Shown one piece after another: positions 18,963 through 27,877 of a stretch of 64,000 nucleotides of DNA. The notes below the pieces were generated by a model. The model was not told where the DNA came from, ran no database searches, and saw nothing but the letters and a program-made list of their open reading frames with translations. Each line of letters begins with the position of its first letter. Position 1 is the first letter of the stretch. Source of the DNA: Bog-756 sp963725275 (GTDB taxonomy: Bacteria; Actinomycetota; Acidimicrobiia; Acidimicrobiales; RAAP-2); NCBI GenBank assembly GCA_963725275.1, contig CAVRXS010000005.1, forward strand, positions 558,001 to 622,000. Direction: 5' to 3'. A program made the position numbers and the translations under genes.

Positions 18963-19661
18963 ATGAGCGTACGCCCGGAACGGATCGTCCTGGTGTGTGG
19001 CACGGGCACCGAGGTCGGCAAGACCTGGGTCGGGGCGAGCCTGCTCCGTGAGCTCCGCTCCCGTGGGATCACGGTCGCCGCACGCAAGCCTGCCCAGTCC
19101 TTCGACGTCGACGTGGACGGCGCCCCGCTCGGCGGGCCGACCGACGCCGAGGTGCTGGGGAGCGCCTCCGGTGAGCACCCCGAACGGGTCTGCCACGCCT
19201 TCCGGTCCTACCATCGGGCGATGGCGCCCCCGATGGCCGCCGAGGCACTCGGGCTCGCAGGGTTCACCGTGGACGACCTGGTGTCGGAGCTCGACTGGCC
19301 GGACCAGCCGGTCGGCGTCGGGCTGGTCGAGATGGCCGGCGGCGTGCGCTCTCCCCAGGCGGTCGACGGGGACGCCACGGACGTGGCCGCCATGCTCCGT
19401 CCCGACCTGGTGGTCCTCGTGGCCGACGCCGGTCTCGGGACGATCAACACCGTGCGTCTCTCGATGGACGCCCTGACGGCCGCCGGCGATGGCGGGCCGT
19501 CCGCCCCGGTGGTCGTGCTCGACCGGTACGACAGCCGTCACGAGATCCACTGCCGCAACCGCCAGTGGCTCGCCGAGCGCGACGCCTACCGGGTGATCAC
19601 CCTGCCGGGGGAGGAGCGCGCCCTCGCCGATCTGGTGGTCAGAGTCCCGACGGCCGGTTGA
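18963..19661 (+). CDS. bioD: Dethiobiotin synthetase
   Basis: A 232-residue ATP-dependent carboxylase-like enzyme that closes the ureido ring to form dethiobiotin, the substrate of BioB (whose gene is at 33.4-34.5 kb). It has the P-loop GTGTEVGKTW near residues 13-22, RKPAQSF in place of KPVxTG, and the Mg-binding VEMAGGVRSP where most family members have EGAGG. These changes are modest and the fold is intact. Its 3' end overlaps the convergent SDR gene by 23 bp. It is not clustered with bioA or bioF here. Confidence 0.85.
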   Translation: MSVRPERIVLVCGTGTEVGKTWVGASLLRELRSRGITVAARKPAQSFDVDVDGAPLGGPTDAEVLGSASGEHPERVCHAFRSYHRAMAPPMAAEALGLAGFTVDDLVSELDWPDQPVGVGLVEMAGGVRSPQAVDGDATDVAAMLRPDLVVLVADAGLGTINTVRLSMDALTAAGDGGPSAPVVVLDRYDSRHEIHCRNRQWLAERDAYRVITLPGEERALADLVVRVPTAG

Positions 19662-20496
19662 CGAAGCGGCGCGCCGCCGGCGAGTAGAACCACCCGCCTC
19701 CCGCCCGCGTGCCCCCGTCGACGGGGATGTTGTGCCCGGTCACGAACGCCGAGAGGTCGGACGCGAGGAAGAGGGCCACCCGGGCCTGGTCCTCGGGCCG
19801 CCCGATCCGCCCGACCGGGGCCCACGAGGGCCACAGCTCGTCGTCAGCCGAGCCGTCGGCGAGATAGTCGACCTGGGGGGTCTGGGTGAGGTCGGGTCCG
19901 ATCCCGTTGACCCGCACACCTGAGCGACCCATCGACACGGCAAGGCTGGTCGTGAAGTGGGCGACGGCCGCCTTCATCGCCGCGTAGACCGGGTCGGGCG
20001 GGTAGCCACGCATCCCCTCGACCGAGTGCACGTTGACGATGGACCCGCCCCCACTCTCGACCATGGGTCCGAGGAAGGCGCGGGTGACCGCGAAGACGTG
20101 GAGCAGGTTGATCTCGTACATGGCCTGCCACGACTCGGGGGACGAGACGTCGAAGCGGACCAGTGGGCGGTAGTCGCCCACATTGTTGACGAGGACGTCG
20201 ACCCGGCCGTGGGCGTCCAGCACGGCTGCGGCGAGCGAGTCGACGCCGTCCGCGCTGGTCACGTCGACCGAGTGGGCCCGAACCACCCCGCCGCCGTCCC
20301 CGACCGCGGCGACCACTGCTGCGGCGCGTGCCGGGTCCGCCTCGGCCACCTCGACCCGAGCGCCATGGGCGGCGAAGAGCACGGCGATGGCGGCCCCGAT
20401 GCCGGCGCCGCCACCGGTGACGACGGCCACCTTCCCCTCGAGCAGCCGGGCCCAGTCGTCGATGCCGGGGGCGTCGTCGGGTCGTTGCGGGTTCAT
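19639..20496 (-). CDS. SDR-family oxidoreductase
   Basis: A 285-residue short-chain dehydrogenase. The cofactor motif is TGGGAGIGAAIA near residues 27-38, NNVG replaces NNAG near 108, the catalytic serine is in the sequence NVHSVEG, and the YxxxK pair is YAAMK. The C-terminus holds a GHNIPVDGGTRAGGGWF segment. An acidic residue after the second strand (VAEAD) favours NAD over NADP. The substrate is unknown. It is followed upstream on the same strand by a SCO6745-type gene, 57 bp away, so the two may form an operon. Confidence 0.92.
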   Translation of the reverse strand: MNPQRPDDAPGIDDWARLLEGKVAVVTGGGAGIGAAIAVLFAAHGARVEVAEADPARAAAVVAAVGDGGGVVRAHSVDVTSADGVDSLAAAVLDAHGRVDVLVNNVGDYRPLVRFDVSSPESWQAMYEINLLHVFAVTRAFLGPMVESGGGSIVNVHSVEGMRGYPPDPVYAAMKAAVAHFTTSLAVSMGRSGVRVNGIGPDLTQTPQVDYLADGSADDELWPSWAPVGRIGRPEDQARVALFLASDLSAFVTGHNIPVDGGTRAGGGWFYSPAARRFVNRPSGL

Positions 20497-20553
20497 GGTC
20501 CTCCTCGTCGGGCGACGCGGCGGTGCGTCCGGGCTCCCGCCGGTTGCTCCTGG

Positions 20554-21445
20554 TCAGGCCCGCCGGGCCTCGGCCCTGAAGCCGGACGCTGCCACGATCG
20601 CCCGTGAGAACGGTCGGGCCAGTCCACGCAGCTCTGCGCAGCCGTCCTCGCCGAGGGCCTCGTAGCCGTGGGTCGAGAGGCGGTCGGTGGCTTCTTCGAT
20701 CTCGCGCGCGGATCGTCGACCCCTCCTCGCTGAGCGCGAGGCGATCGGCGGTGCCGGCAGGCCGGAGCCAGCCGCGCGACCGGAGGCGCTCGGAGGCGGC
20801 TTCCCACTCGTCGGGCGGCCAGCCACGCGTCTCGCGCAGGAACCCGACCGGCGCCTCCCCGGTGGTCTCGTGGAGGACCAGGGCCTCGACCGGCCCGATC
20901 CCGTGATCGACGAGCTGGGCGAGGTGGCCGTCCCCGCGGAACTCGCGAAGCAGCGTCTGCGCGTGCCAGAGGACGAGGTGTGGTGGCTCGGGCCAGGAAA
21001 GCCCGGCGTGTGCGGCGAAGAGGGGCCGTCCCTCCGGCCGTTCGGCGGCGCGCTCGGCCGCCCGGCGTGCGAGGGTCGCCGCCTGCTTCATGTCGTCCGA
21101 GTCGATCGCCTCGCCGAGCATCCGGTGCAGCGCCTCGCCTGCCGCCGCGGCGCGCGCCTCGAGGACCCGGGCCGGAGGGCTCGTCTGCCAGACCCCCTCC
21201 ATCGCCGCGTGGACGAGCGCCGGCGAGAAGTTGAAGAAGGTGGCCACCACGGTGTCGGCATTGACCGCACCCATGGCCGCGGCGCGTGAGGCGAAGTACC
21301 CCGACTGTCCCCGCAGGCCGAGGCTCCGGTAGGAGGCATCCGCCTCGGGGGCGAAGTAGACCATGTTGTGGAGGGGCTCGAGCGTGCGCCAGGTCTTGCG
21401 GGCGGTGAGCCCGGGCAGGGACGTGGTCGGGGTGTCTGCAGCCAT
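20554..21445 (-). CDS. SCO6745-family protein, frame broken by one +1 indel
   Basis: The intended product is about 296 residues and matches the actinobacterial SCO6745 family of unknown function: N-terminal RKTWRTLEPLHNMVYFAPEA, a SPALVHAAMEGVWQTS segment, and a winged-helix-like tail with LRSRGWL and LALSEEG. The frame is lost in CGCGCGCG at 20703-20710; removing one base restores the tail, which reads REIEEATDRLSTHGYEALGE. The break is most simply a sequencing error. It is probably cotranscribed with the downstream SDR gene. Confidence 0.82.
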
Positions 21446-21511
21446 GGACCACGGTAACCCGGCGCAGCGCGTCCGGAGGTGCCCGGGGAGGGACCGGCCC
21501 GGGTCACCCCG

Positions 21512-21517
21512 TATAGT
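21512..21517 (+). promoter_or_regulatory. -10 TATAGT before the NfeD-like/stomatin pair
   Basis: TATAGT is the closest match to a vegetative -10 box in this area and lies about 78 nt before the ATG at 21595. Unlike most promoters here, it would give a leader of about 70 nt, and the gene has an AGGAG ribosome-binding site. No clear -35 box is seen. Confidence 0.5.
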
Positions 21518-21594
21518 TTGGAGCGAGAGACGCGCATCGTCGGGTAGGGGAGGACGGGGGCGTGGTCGGTCGGGGCCGGAAACAGGAGACGGCG

Positions 21595-21810
21595 ATGTTG
21601 AACGGAGTGCCGGGCATGATCGGCGAGACGGCGGTGGTGACCAAAGAGGTCACCGACCGCCATCTGCCCGGTTCGGTCCTCGCCCGTGGGGAGACCTGGT
21701 TCGCCGTCTCGCTCTTCCCGGGGACCACCATCGCGCCCGGCACCACCGTGGTCGTGGCCGACGTCGACCGCGGACTGCTCGTGGTGTACCCGACCGGCGA
21801 CGCCGGCTGA
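21595..21810 (+). CDS. Minimal NfeD C-terminal-domain protein
   Basis: A 71-residue protein consisting only of an NfeD-like OB-fold: GMIGETAVVTKEV, then GSVLARGETWFAVSL and ending TVVVADVDRGLLVVYP. The start at 21595 has AGGAG 6 bp upstream. Full-length NfeD proteins have membrane helices and sometimes a protease domain; neither is present here. NfeD partners are normally encoded next to stomatin-like proteins, and the next gene, 95 bp downstream, is one. A cytosolic scaffold role for the SPFH complex is inferred. Confidence 0.8.
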   Translation: MLNGVPGMIGETAVVTKEVTDRHLPGSVLARGETWFAVSLFPGTTIAPGTTVVVADVDRGLLVVYPTGDAG

Positions 21811-21905
21811 CCTCGCCGTGCGTGCCTGTAGGCACGCATCGTTCCCCGCCGCCCCGCCGCCGCCGGGGGCGCCGGTGCGTAAGGTGGGGGGAGGAGGTGG
21901 TCGTC

Positions 21906-22907
21906 ATGATCATCGGTTCAGCAGCAGCGTCGGTCGCGATCGCAGTGGTGGGGTTCTTCGTCTTCGCCTTCATCGTCATCTTCCTGAAGTCCTGCCTCAA
22001 GGTGGTCCAGCAGGGGTGCGTCGGGGTGGTCAAGCGCTTCGGCGAGTTCCGGTCGATCAAGCAGCCCGGGCTGCACGTGCTCATGCCGCTGGCGGACCGC
22101 ATGGACAAGGTGGACATCCGGGAGTTCCCCCGGACCGGTGACCAGCAGGCAGTGATCACCAAGGACAACGTCTCGCTGTGGGTCAGCGCGACCATCTTCT
22201 GTCAGGTGACCGACGTGAAGCTGGCCCTCTTCGAAGTCAACGACTTCGGGTTGGCCATCGACCAGATGGCGCGCACCGCGCTCCGCGCGGTGTTCGGCGA
22301 GCTGACCCTCGACCAGTCGCTCTCTGAACGCGAGACGATCAACACCAAGATGCAGGACCACATGGCCGAGGCCACCCTCAAGTGGGGGGTCCGCCTCAAC
22401 CGCATCGAGATCCTCGACATCACCCCGCCGAACAATGTGCTGCAGGCCATGTCCGAGCAGAAGGAGGCCGAGCAGCACAAGCGGGCCGCGATCCTGAAGT
22501 CGGAGGGAGAGCAGCAGTCGGCCATCAACAGCGCCCAAGGGCGCAAGCAGGCCAACGTGCTCGAGGCCGAGGGGCAGAAGCAGGCCTCGATCCTCGCCGC
22601 CGAAGCCCAGAAGCAGGTCCTCGAACTGCGTGCCGACGGCGAGAAGCGCGCCGCCGAGCTGCGTGGCGAGGGAGAGGCGCTCGCCCTCGAAGCGATCGAC
22701 AAGGCAGAGGTCAAGCCCAACACGCTGGCCATCATGCAGTTGCGCGCCCTGCAGGCCGTCGCGACCTCGCCCAACTCGAAGATCGTGGTGCCCTATGAGG
22801 CAGCCGGACTGGTCGGGGCGGCGGAGGCCCTGGTGGGGGTCATCAAGAATGTCGGCGTTCCCGGTGAGCCGGTGACCGAGAACGGAAAGGCCCTCCAACC
22901 CTCCTGA
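21906..22907 (+). CDS. SPFH/stomatin-like membrane protein
   Basis: A 333-residue protein: one N-terminal membrane helix (about residues 3-27), an SPFH/Band 7 domain with CVGVVKRFGEFRSIKQPGLHVLMP, then ARTALRAVFGELTLDQSLSERE. A long Ala/Glu/Gln-rich coiled coil runs from about residue 185 to 265, with repeated EGQKQASILAAEAQKQ-type units. These proteins oligomerise into membrane microdomain rings. ATG 21906 is preceded by GGGGGGAGGAGG. It pairs with the NfeD-like gene just upstream. The 3' end is 17 bp from the convergent ABC-F gene. Confidence 0.93.
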   Translation: MIIGSAAASVAIAVVGFFVFAFIVIFLKSCLKVVQQGCVGVVKRFGEFRSIKQPGLHVLMPLADRMDKVDIREFPRTGDQQAVITKDNVSLWVSATIFCQVTDVKLALFEVNDFGLAIDQMARTALRAVFGELTLDQSLSERETINTKMQDHMAEATLKWGVRLNRIEILDITPPNNVLQAMSEQKEAEQHKRAAILKSEGEQQSAINSAQGRKQANVLEAEGQKQASILAAEAQKQVLELRADGEKRAAELRGEGEALALEAIDKAEVKPNTLAIMQLRALQAVATSPNSKIVVPYEAAGLVGAAEALVGVIKNVGVPGEPVTENGKALQPS

Positions 22908-22924
22908 GCACCTGACGGTGGCGC

Positions 22925-24523
22925 CTACTTGAGCTCCACCAGGTCGAGCGCCTCGTCCCGCCAGTGGGTGAAGATCTCGTCGGGCAGGGTCAGGCTGTGG
23001 GTGGGGTCGAGTGCTTCGACGAAGGAGCGGTCGTGGCTCACCACCACGATGGTTCCGGGCCAGTTGCCGAGCATGGCACCGACCGCCTCGATCGAGGTCG
23101 GATCGAGGTTGTTGGTGGGTTCGTCCAGCAACAGCAGGTTGGCCCGCCCCGCGGCCAGCATGGCCAGACCGAGCTTGGCCCGCTCGCCGCCAGAGAGTGT
23201 CCTGGGCATCTGGTGGGCCGCCTTGCCGGCGATCCCGAACGAGCCCAGCAGCGACCGCCGCTCGGTCTCCTTCACGAGGACGGTGTCGTCGATGTTCCCG
23301 AGCACGGTCTTGTCCGGATCGACCTGTTCGTGCTCCTGGGCGAAGTAGCCGGGGGTCACGTTGATCCCGAGCTCCACGGCGCCCTCGGAGGGCTCCTGGA
23401 CTCCTGCCAGGCACCGCAACAGGCTCGACTTGCCCGCGCCGTTGCGGCCGATGATCACCACCCGGTCACCCCGCCGGCAGTGGAAGTCGACATCGGTGAG
23501 CACGGTGAGCTCGCCGTAGCGGACGGACAGCCTGCGGACGCGTAGCGGGACCTCGCCCGACCGGGCAGGGGTCGGCAAGGTGAACGAGCTCTTCCGCTCG
23601 CGGCGGTGCACTTCGGTCTTCTGTGATTCGAGGCGCTCGACCCGCTTGTCGAGGGACTTTGCGATCCGGGCCCGGCGATTCGTGCTCCCCCGCATCGAGT
23701 CGGCAAGCGTCGAGAGCCGGGCGATCTCGCGGCCCTCGAGCAGAGCCGAGCGCTCGCGCTGGGACTGGTCGGTCTCGAGCTGGACCAAGTACGAGGAGTA
23801 GGTGCCCTTGAACTCGTGGAGACGGCCGTCGGACAGGTGCAGGACCTTGTGGATCGACCGGTCGAGCAGTTTGAGATCGTGGGAGACGACCAGGATGGAG
23901 CCCGGGAACCGCTCCAGCTCGTCCATGAGCCACCGTTTTGCCGGGCGGTCGAGGTGGTTGGTGGGCTCGTCGAGGATCATGGTGTCGGGTGCCTGGAAAA
24001 GGATCCGGATCAGATCGACTCTTCGCCGCTGGCCTCCCGAGAGGGTCTCGATGTCGTCGAGGAGCAGCTCCTGACGGAGTCCGAGACCGTCGGCGAGCCG
24101 GGCCATGGTGGACTCGGCCTCGTACCCGCCGTTCTCACGGAACTGCTCCTCCAGGTCGGAGAAGAGGACGATGTTCTCCTGCGAGGGGTCCTTGGACATC
24201 TGGGTACGGGCCTTGCCCAGGGCGTCGTCGAGAACGTCGAGGCCCCTGCCCGAGAGGACGTGGGAGAAGCCGCTCGGATCGAGGCCGAGTCCGCGTGGAT
24301 CGGGGACCTGGGGAAGGTATCCGAAGGTGCCCCGGACCCGCGCGTTGCCGGTCGAGCGCACGTTGCGTCCGGGCTCGTCGATGATCACCGAGAGGAATGT
24401 CGATTTGCCGGTTCCGTTCCTCCCCACCAGTCCGACCTTCTCGCCGGCGCCCACCACGAAGGAGGCGTCCGAGAGCAGGGTGCGGTCACCGATCTCGATG
24501 GTGAGGGAGGATCCGACGATCAT
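22925..24523 (-). CDS. ABC-F family ATP-binding protein
   Basis: A protein of about 532 residues with two tandem ABC domains and no membrane part, typical of ABC-F ribosome-associated factors. Walker A motifs are GRNGTGKST (first) and GRNGAGKSS (second); signatures are LSGGQRRRVDL and LSGGERAKLGLAM; Walker B motifs both end LDEPTNHLD or LDEPTNNLD. The inter-domain linker is Arg/Lys-rich. The start is put at the ATG giving MIVGSSLTIEIGDRTLL; an alternative ATG at 24544 adds 7 basic residues. Whether it is a resistance or a housekeeping translation factor is unclear. Confidence 0.93.
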   Translation of the reverse strand: MIVGSSLTIEIGDRTLLSDASFVVGAGEKVGLVGRNGTGKSTFLSVIIDEPGRNVRSTGNARVRGTFGYLPQVPDPRGLGLDPSGFSHVLSGRGLDVLDDALGKARTQMSKDPSQENIVLFSDLEEQFRENGGYEAESTMARLADGLGLRQELLLDDIETLSGGQRRRVDLIRILFQAPDTMILDEPTNHLDRPAKRWLMDELERFPGSILVVSHDLKLLDRSIHKVLHLSDGRLHEFKGTYSSYLVQLETDQSQRERSALLEGREIARLSTLADSMRGSTNRRARIAKSLDKRVERLESQKTEVHRRERKSSFTLPTPARSGEVPLRVRRLSVRYGELTVLTDVDFHCRRGDRVVIIGRNGAGKSSLLRCLAGVQEPSEGAVELGINVTPGYFAQEHEQVDPDKTVLGNIDDTVLVKETERRSLLGSFGIAGKAAHQMPRTLSGGERAKLGLAMLAAGRANLLLLDEPTNNLDPTSIEAVGAMLGNWPGTIVVVSHDRSFVEALDPTHSLTLPDEIFTHWRDEALDLVELK

Positions 24524-24593
24524 GGGGGAGCGGCGTGACCGCATCGCATCCGGGGGCTCCCGGTCACGGCGCCGGGATCCCGGCGGGTCAGGC

Positions 24594-24744
24594 CGCTTTC
24601 AGTCTCCCACACCGGTGAGGCGGGTACGCCCGGCGGCTGCCGGCGGGACGGCCGCGCCCGATCTCGAGTGACGGGCGCATCCACCCGACCGTACCGCCAT
24701 CGACCAGGTAGTTCGCGTTCGTGGGGAGGCGGATTCCGTCACAC
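24594..24744 (-). pseudogene. Possible 3' remnant of an SDR gene
   Basis: On the minus strand, one frame reads RLPTNANYLVDGGTVGWM and then an Arg/Pro-rich tail to a stop near 24594. The VDGGT block resembles the conserved C-terminus of short-chain dehydrogenases, but nothing upstream continues the fold; the frame instead enters sequence that belongs to the region of the unrecognised gene. This suggests a truncated gene at the edge of an insertion. The 323-bp space between the ABC-F gene and the next CDS holds nothing else I can recognise. Confidence 0.35.
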
Positions 24745-24846
24745 GCACGACACATGAGCACGCGGACAATACGAGGTCTACCGTTGTGTCCGTCTTCGAG
24801 GGGAGAGGCGGTCGAGCGTTGCGAGTGGTGGGAGTTGGGGCCGAAC

Positions 24847-25776
24847 ATGGCTGATCTGGACGGGGTACGTGTGAAGTTGGCGATGGCTCGCGCCAACGCC
24901 GAACAACTCGAAACCATGCTCCGGCCGTTTGTCGAAGCGGCCCAGCGGTCCATCGAGCGAACACCGAGCGAGAATCCGTTCGAGGTCGTCTACAAGATCA
25001 CGAAGGTGCCGTGGATCGATCCGGCCTGGAGCGCGATCTTCGGACAGGGCATCTACAACATCCGGTCGGCCCTCGACCATCTCGCCTGGCAACTCGTCCT
25101 TCTCGACGGCCAGGAACCCACCAGGGCGACCGAGTTCCCACTGCTGGACACGAACAGGGACAAGAGCGGTCGCAAGGTACAGGTGGACATCGCTCCGGGC
25201 ATCAAGCGACCGGACATCGTTGCTGCGGTCGAGTCCATGCAGCCGTATCACGGGGGCGGCAAATGGGGAGACCAGCTCGGAGTCGTCGCCGAGTTGTCGG
25301 GGATCGACAGGCATCGCCTGCCCATCGCGGTCTCGACGATGCTCAACGTCGACAACATCTTCTGGGGTCTTCCTGCGGGCGCCACGGCTCCCAGCTGGTG
25401 GTTCCCCGTGGGCAAGGCGCTGCAGGAAGGCGACGTGGTTGCGAAGTTCCTGTTCAATGAGCCCGTTGCGCCCGAGGTGTTCGATCCGCATCTCGTGCCG
25501 CAGATCGCACTCGACGAAGCTCCCCTCGGAAGCCCCTATCGAACGCAGGACCTCGCGAGTCTCCTGGGCGGCCTGGCCAGAATCGCCGCGTTCAAGATCG
25601 ACACGTTGATCGTTGCGCCCCTGTTCGAAGGCGAGTTGCCGGCCTGGATCGCGCCGGGGCCACCCCGGCCCGATGCGTCCCCGCGGACGGGTGCGAACCT
25701 GCTGGAGACCAGTGAGCGCTGGGGCACCGAGGACAACGGCCAGACGGCGCCAACGGTGGATGCGGACGCAACCTGA
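24847..25776 (+). CDS. Unrecognised protein, possibly on a transferred segment
   Basis: A 309-residue protein that I do not recognise with certainty. It begins MADLDGVRVKLAMARANAEQ, predicted helical, and has a segment GQGIYNIRSALDHLAWQLV that occurs in a widespread group of uncharacterised bacterial proteins. The middle is rich in aromatic residues and Pro/Gly, and the tail is Pro/Thr-rich. There is no signal peptide, membrane helix or catalytic motif. Base composition is visibly lower in GC than the neighbours. The start was chosen at 24847 because upstream in-frame sequence has no coding character. Confidence 0.7.
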   Translation: MADLDGVRVKLAMARANAEQLETMLRPFVEAAQRSIERTPSENPFEVVYKITKVPWIDPAWSAIFGQGIYNIRSALDHLAWQLVLLDGQEPTRATEFPLLDTNRDKSGRKVQVDIAPGIKRPDIVAAVESMQPYHGGGKWGDQLGVVAELSGIDRHRLPIAVSTMLNVDNIFWGLPAGATAPSWWFPVGKALQEGDVVAKFLFNEPVAPEVFDPHLVPQIALDEAPLGSPYRTQDLASLLGGLARIAAFKIDTLIVAPLFEGELPAWIAPGPPRPDASPRTGANLLETSERWGTEDNGQTAPTVDADAT

Positions 25777-25820
25777 ATCCACATCGGGACGGTGGAGCGC
25801 TCATCGGCCATACTGGATGC

Positions 25821-26024
25821 ATGGGATCTGCAGGAAGCAAACCTCGCAAGCCAAGGCGCAGAATGGCCAAGGTGCCGAAGTATGAGGAACCAAATCAAGC
25901 CGAAGGATTCAGCGGGGGATCGTTCGGCCGCTCTGGGCATGGTTCCGATGGTCACCACGCAGAGAAGCCCGGGCGGGCCGGTTCCTACTTGCTGAAACTG
26001 CTCGGGAAGCAGCCGAAGACCTAG
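25821..26024 (+). CDS. Possible small basic protein
   Basis: A 67-residue ORF with Lys/Arg-rich first half (GSAGSKPRKPRRRMAKVPKY) and a Gly/Ser/His-rich second half ending in LLKLLGKQPKT. ATG 25821 follows CATACT by 6 nt, the leaderless spacing seen elsewhere. It lies in the lower-GC segment just after the unrecognised gene. No family similarity is evident. It may be a chance ORF. Confidence 0.3.
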   Translation: MGSAGSKPRKPRRRMAKVPKYEEPNQAEGFSGGSFGRSGHGSDGHHAEKPGRAGSYLLKLLGKQPKT

Positions 26025-26037
26025 TCGTTCTCCGGGG

Positions 26038-27189
26038 TCACCCTCCCGAGACGAGGAGGTCACCGCCGGCCGGGGGGGTCGGGTCGTCGACGCTCTGCAG
26101 CCACCCGTCGGGCAGGTGGACCGGCCTCGGGCCGTGAGTGTGGCCCCGTGCGATGCGCAGGGCTTCAGCGGGCAGGCGCAGGTCCGGATCGAGCCCGTCG
26201 AGCAGGCTGGCAACTTCGGCCGTCGACGAGGCGAGTGCCAGCGAGCGCCGGACGGCCGGGCCCACCGGGAACCCGGTCAGGTACCACCCGGCGTGCTTGC
26301 GGAACTGGCGCACGCCCCCCTCCTCGCCGAACGAGTCGCACAACAGGGCCAGATGGGTCTGCATCATCGAGCGGATCTCCCCGAGGTCCGGTGGGGGCGG
26401 TACCGGCTGGCTACGGAACGCGGCGGCGAGGTCCCGGAACAGCCACGGCCGACCGAGGCAGCCACGCCCGACCACCACGCCGTCGCACCCCGTCGCGGCC
26501 ATCATGGCCAGGGCGTCGCGCGCCTCCCAGAGGTCGCCGTTGCCGAGGACGGGCACCGAGGTCACGGCCTGCTTGAGCTCGGCGATCGCTCCCCAGTCGG
26601 CCGCGCCCGAGTAGAGCTGCTCTGCGGTGCGGGCGTGCAGGGTGACCGCAGCCGCCCCCTCGTCCTCGGCGATCCGTCCCGACTCGAGGAAGGTGGTGTG
26701 GGCGGCATCCACCCCGATCCGCAGTTTGACCGTGACCGGCACCGACCCGGCCTTGGTCACCGCGGCCCGGACGATGGCCCGGAAGAGGGTCCGGTGCAGC
26801 GGCAGCGCCGCCCCGGCACCCTGCCGGGTCACCTTGCCCGCCGGGCACCCGAAGTTGAGATCGACGTGGTCCACCCCGATCTCGTCGACGAGGCGGCCGA
26901 CGGCCCGGCCCATGACCACCGGGTCGACACCGGAGAGCTGGACGCTCCGGATCTCCTCGTCGGGAGCAAAGGATGCCATCGCCTCCGTCTTGGCGTTCCC
27001 CTCCACCAGTGCCCGGGCGGTGATCATCTCGCTCACGTAGAGCGCGGCGCCATACCCGCGGCACAGGGTGCGGAAGGCACGGTTGGTGACCCCGGCCATC
27101 GGGGCGAGCACCACCGGAACGTCGAGGACGATCGGTCCGAGCTTGAGGGCCGGCGGTGCGGAGGGTGCGAATCCGCGGGGGGTCGTCAC
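26038..27189 (-). CDS. dusB: tRNA-dihydrouridine synthase
   Basis: A 383-residue FMN enzyme that reduces uridine in the tRNA D-loop. The TIM-barrel start LDVPVVLAPMAGVTNRAFR, the catalytic-cysteine strand DLNFGCPAGKVTRQGAGAAL, the TVKLRIG strand, HARTAEQLYSG and NGDLWEARDA are all family marks; the C-terminal helical tRNA-binding domain follows (KHAGWYLTGFP). The start is the GTG at 27189, overlapping the maf stop by 4 bp (GTGA), so maf and dusB form an operon. Assignment to the DusB branch is by overall resemblance. Confidence 0.94.
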   Translation of the reverse strand: MTTPRGFAPSAPPALKLGPIVLDVPVVLAPMAGVTNRAFRTLCRGYGAALYVSEMITARALVEGNAKTEAMASFAPDEEIRSVQLSGVDPVVMGRAVGRLVDEIGVDHVDLNFGCPAGKVTRQGAGAALPLHRTLFRAIVRAAVTKAGSVPVTVKLRIGVDAAHTTFLESGRIAEDEGAAAVTLHARTAEQLYSGAADWGAIAELKQAVTSVPVLGNGDLWEARDALAMMAATGCDGVVVGRGCLGRPWLFRDLAAAFRSQPVPPPPDLGEIRSMMQTHLALLCDSFGEEGGVRQFRKHAGWYLTGFPVGPAVRRSLALASSTAEVASLLDGLDPDLRLPAEALRIARGHTHGPRPVHLPDGWLQSVDDPTPPAGGDLLVSGG

Positions 27190-27791
27190 GGTGCGCGCTC
27201 CGCCCAGAGGTCGGTGACCGAGACGCCGAGCCGGGAGAGCAGGTCGCGAAACAGAGGAAGGGAGAGGCCGATCACATTGCTCGCGTCCCCCTCGATCCCG
27301 TCGATGAACGGCGCCGAACGGCCGTCCAGGGTGAAGGCCCCGGCCACCTGCAACACCTCGGGGGTGGCGAGATAGGCGTCGAGCTCGGCGTCGGTGGTGG
27401 TCCCGAAATGGACAATCGTGCTGGCCACCGCTGAGACCTGGGTGCCGGTCACCTCGTCGATGAGACAGTGACCGGTGTGCAGGGTTCCCGAGCGGCCGCG
27501 CATCGACTCGAGCCACGACCTCGCCTCGCCCACCGACACAGGCTTGCCGTAGGGCCGACCCTCGAACTCGAGCATCGAGTCGCACCCGATGACGAGGGAG
27601 CTCCCCGCCGGGTCGCCCACAGCGGTCGCCTTGGCCACGGCGATGCGGGTGACCGACCCGGCCGTATCGGCAGGGTCGACGTCGTCCTCGTCGACGCCGC
27701 TGACCACCACCGCCGGGTCGAAGCCGGCCGCCCGCAGGAGCCGCAGGCGCGCGGTCGACCCGGAGGCGAGGACCAGGGTGCGTGGCGGCAT
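27186..27791 (-). CDS. maf: Maf-family nucleotide pyrophosphatase
   Basis: A 201-residue Maf/Ham1-fold protein that hydrolyses non-canonical or excess nucleoside triphosphates and is linked to septum formation. The N-terminal LVLASGSTARLRLLRAAGF is the phosphate-binding signature, GCDSML replaces the usual ADTVV-type segment, and GKPVSVGEARSWLESMRGRSGTLHTG and a C-terminal SNVIGLSLPLF block follow. The start is leaderless: TACGCT lies 6 nt before the ATG on the minus strand. It overlaps dusB downstream. Confidence 0.92.
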   Translation of the reverse strand: MPPRTLVLASGSTARLRLLRAAGFDPAVVVSGVDEDDVDPADTAGSVTRIAVAKATAVGDPAGSSLVIGCDSMLEFEGRPYGKPVSVGEARSWLESMRGRSGTLHTGHCLIDEVTGTQVSAVASTIVHFGTTTDAELDAYLATPEVLQVAGAFTLDGRSAPFIDGIEGDASNVIGLSLPLFRDLLSRLGVSVTDLWAERAP

Positions 27792-27797
27792 GGGCCA

Positions 27798-27803
27798 AGC
27801 GTA
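27798..27803 (-). promoter_or_regulatory. -10-like TACGCT before maf-dusB
   Basis: On the minus strand TACGCT is followed after 6 nt by the maf ATG. It is one of the clearest leaderless-type sites in the window. Confidence 0.5.
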
Positions 27804-27877
27804 CGGCGCACGCCGACCGCGCCGGTCCAGCCCCGCAGGGGCTGTCCTCCGGAGCGGGGATGCGCGATCCTGGTGGC

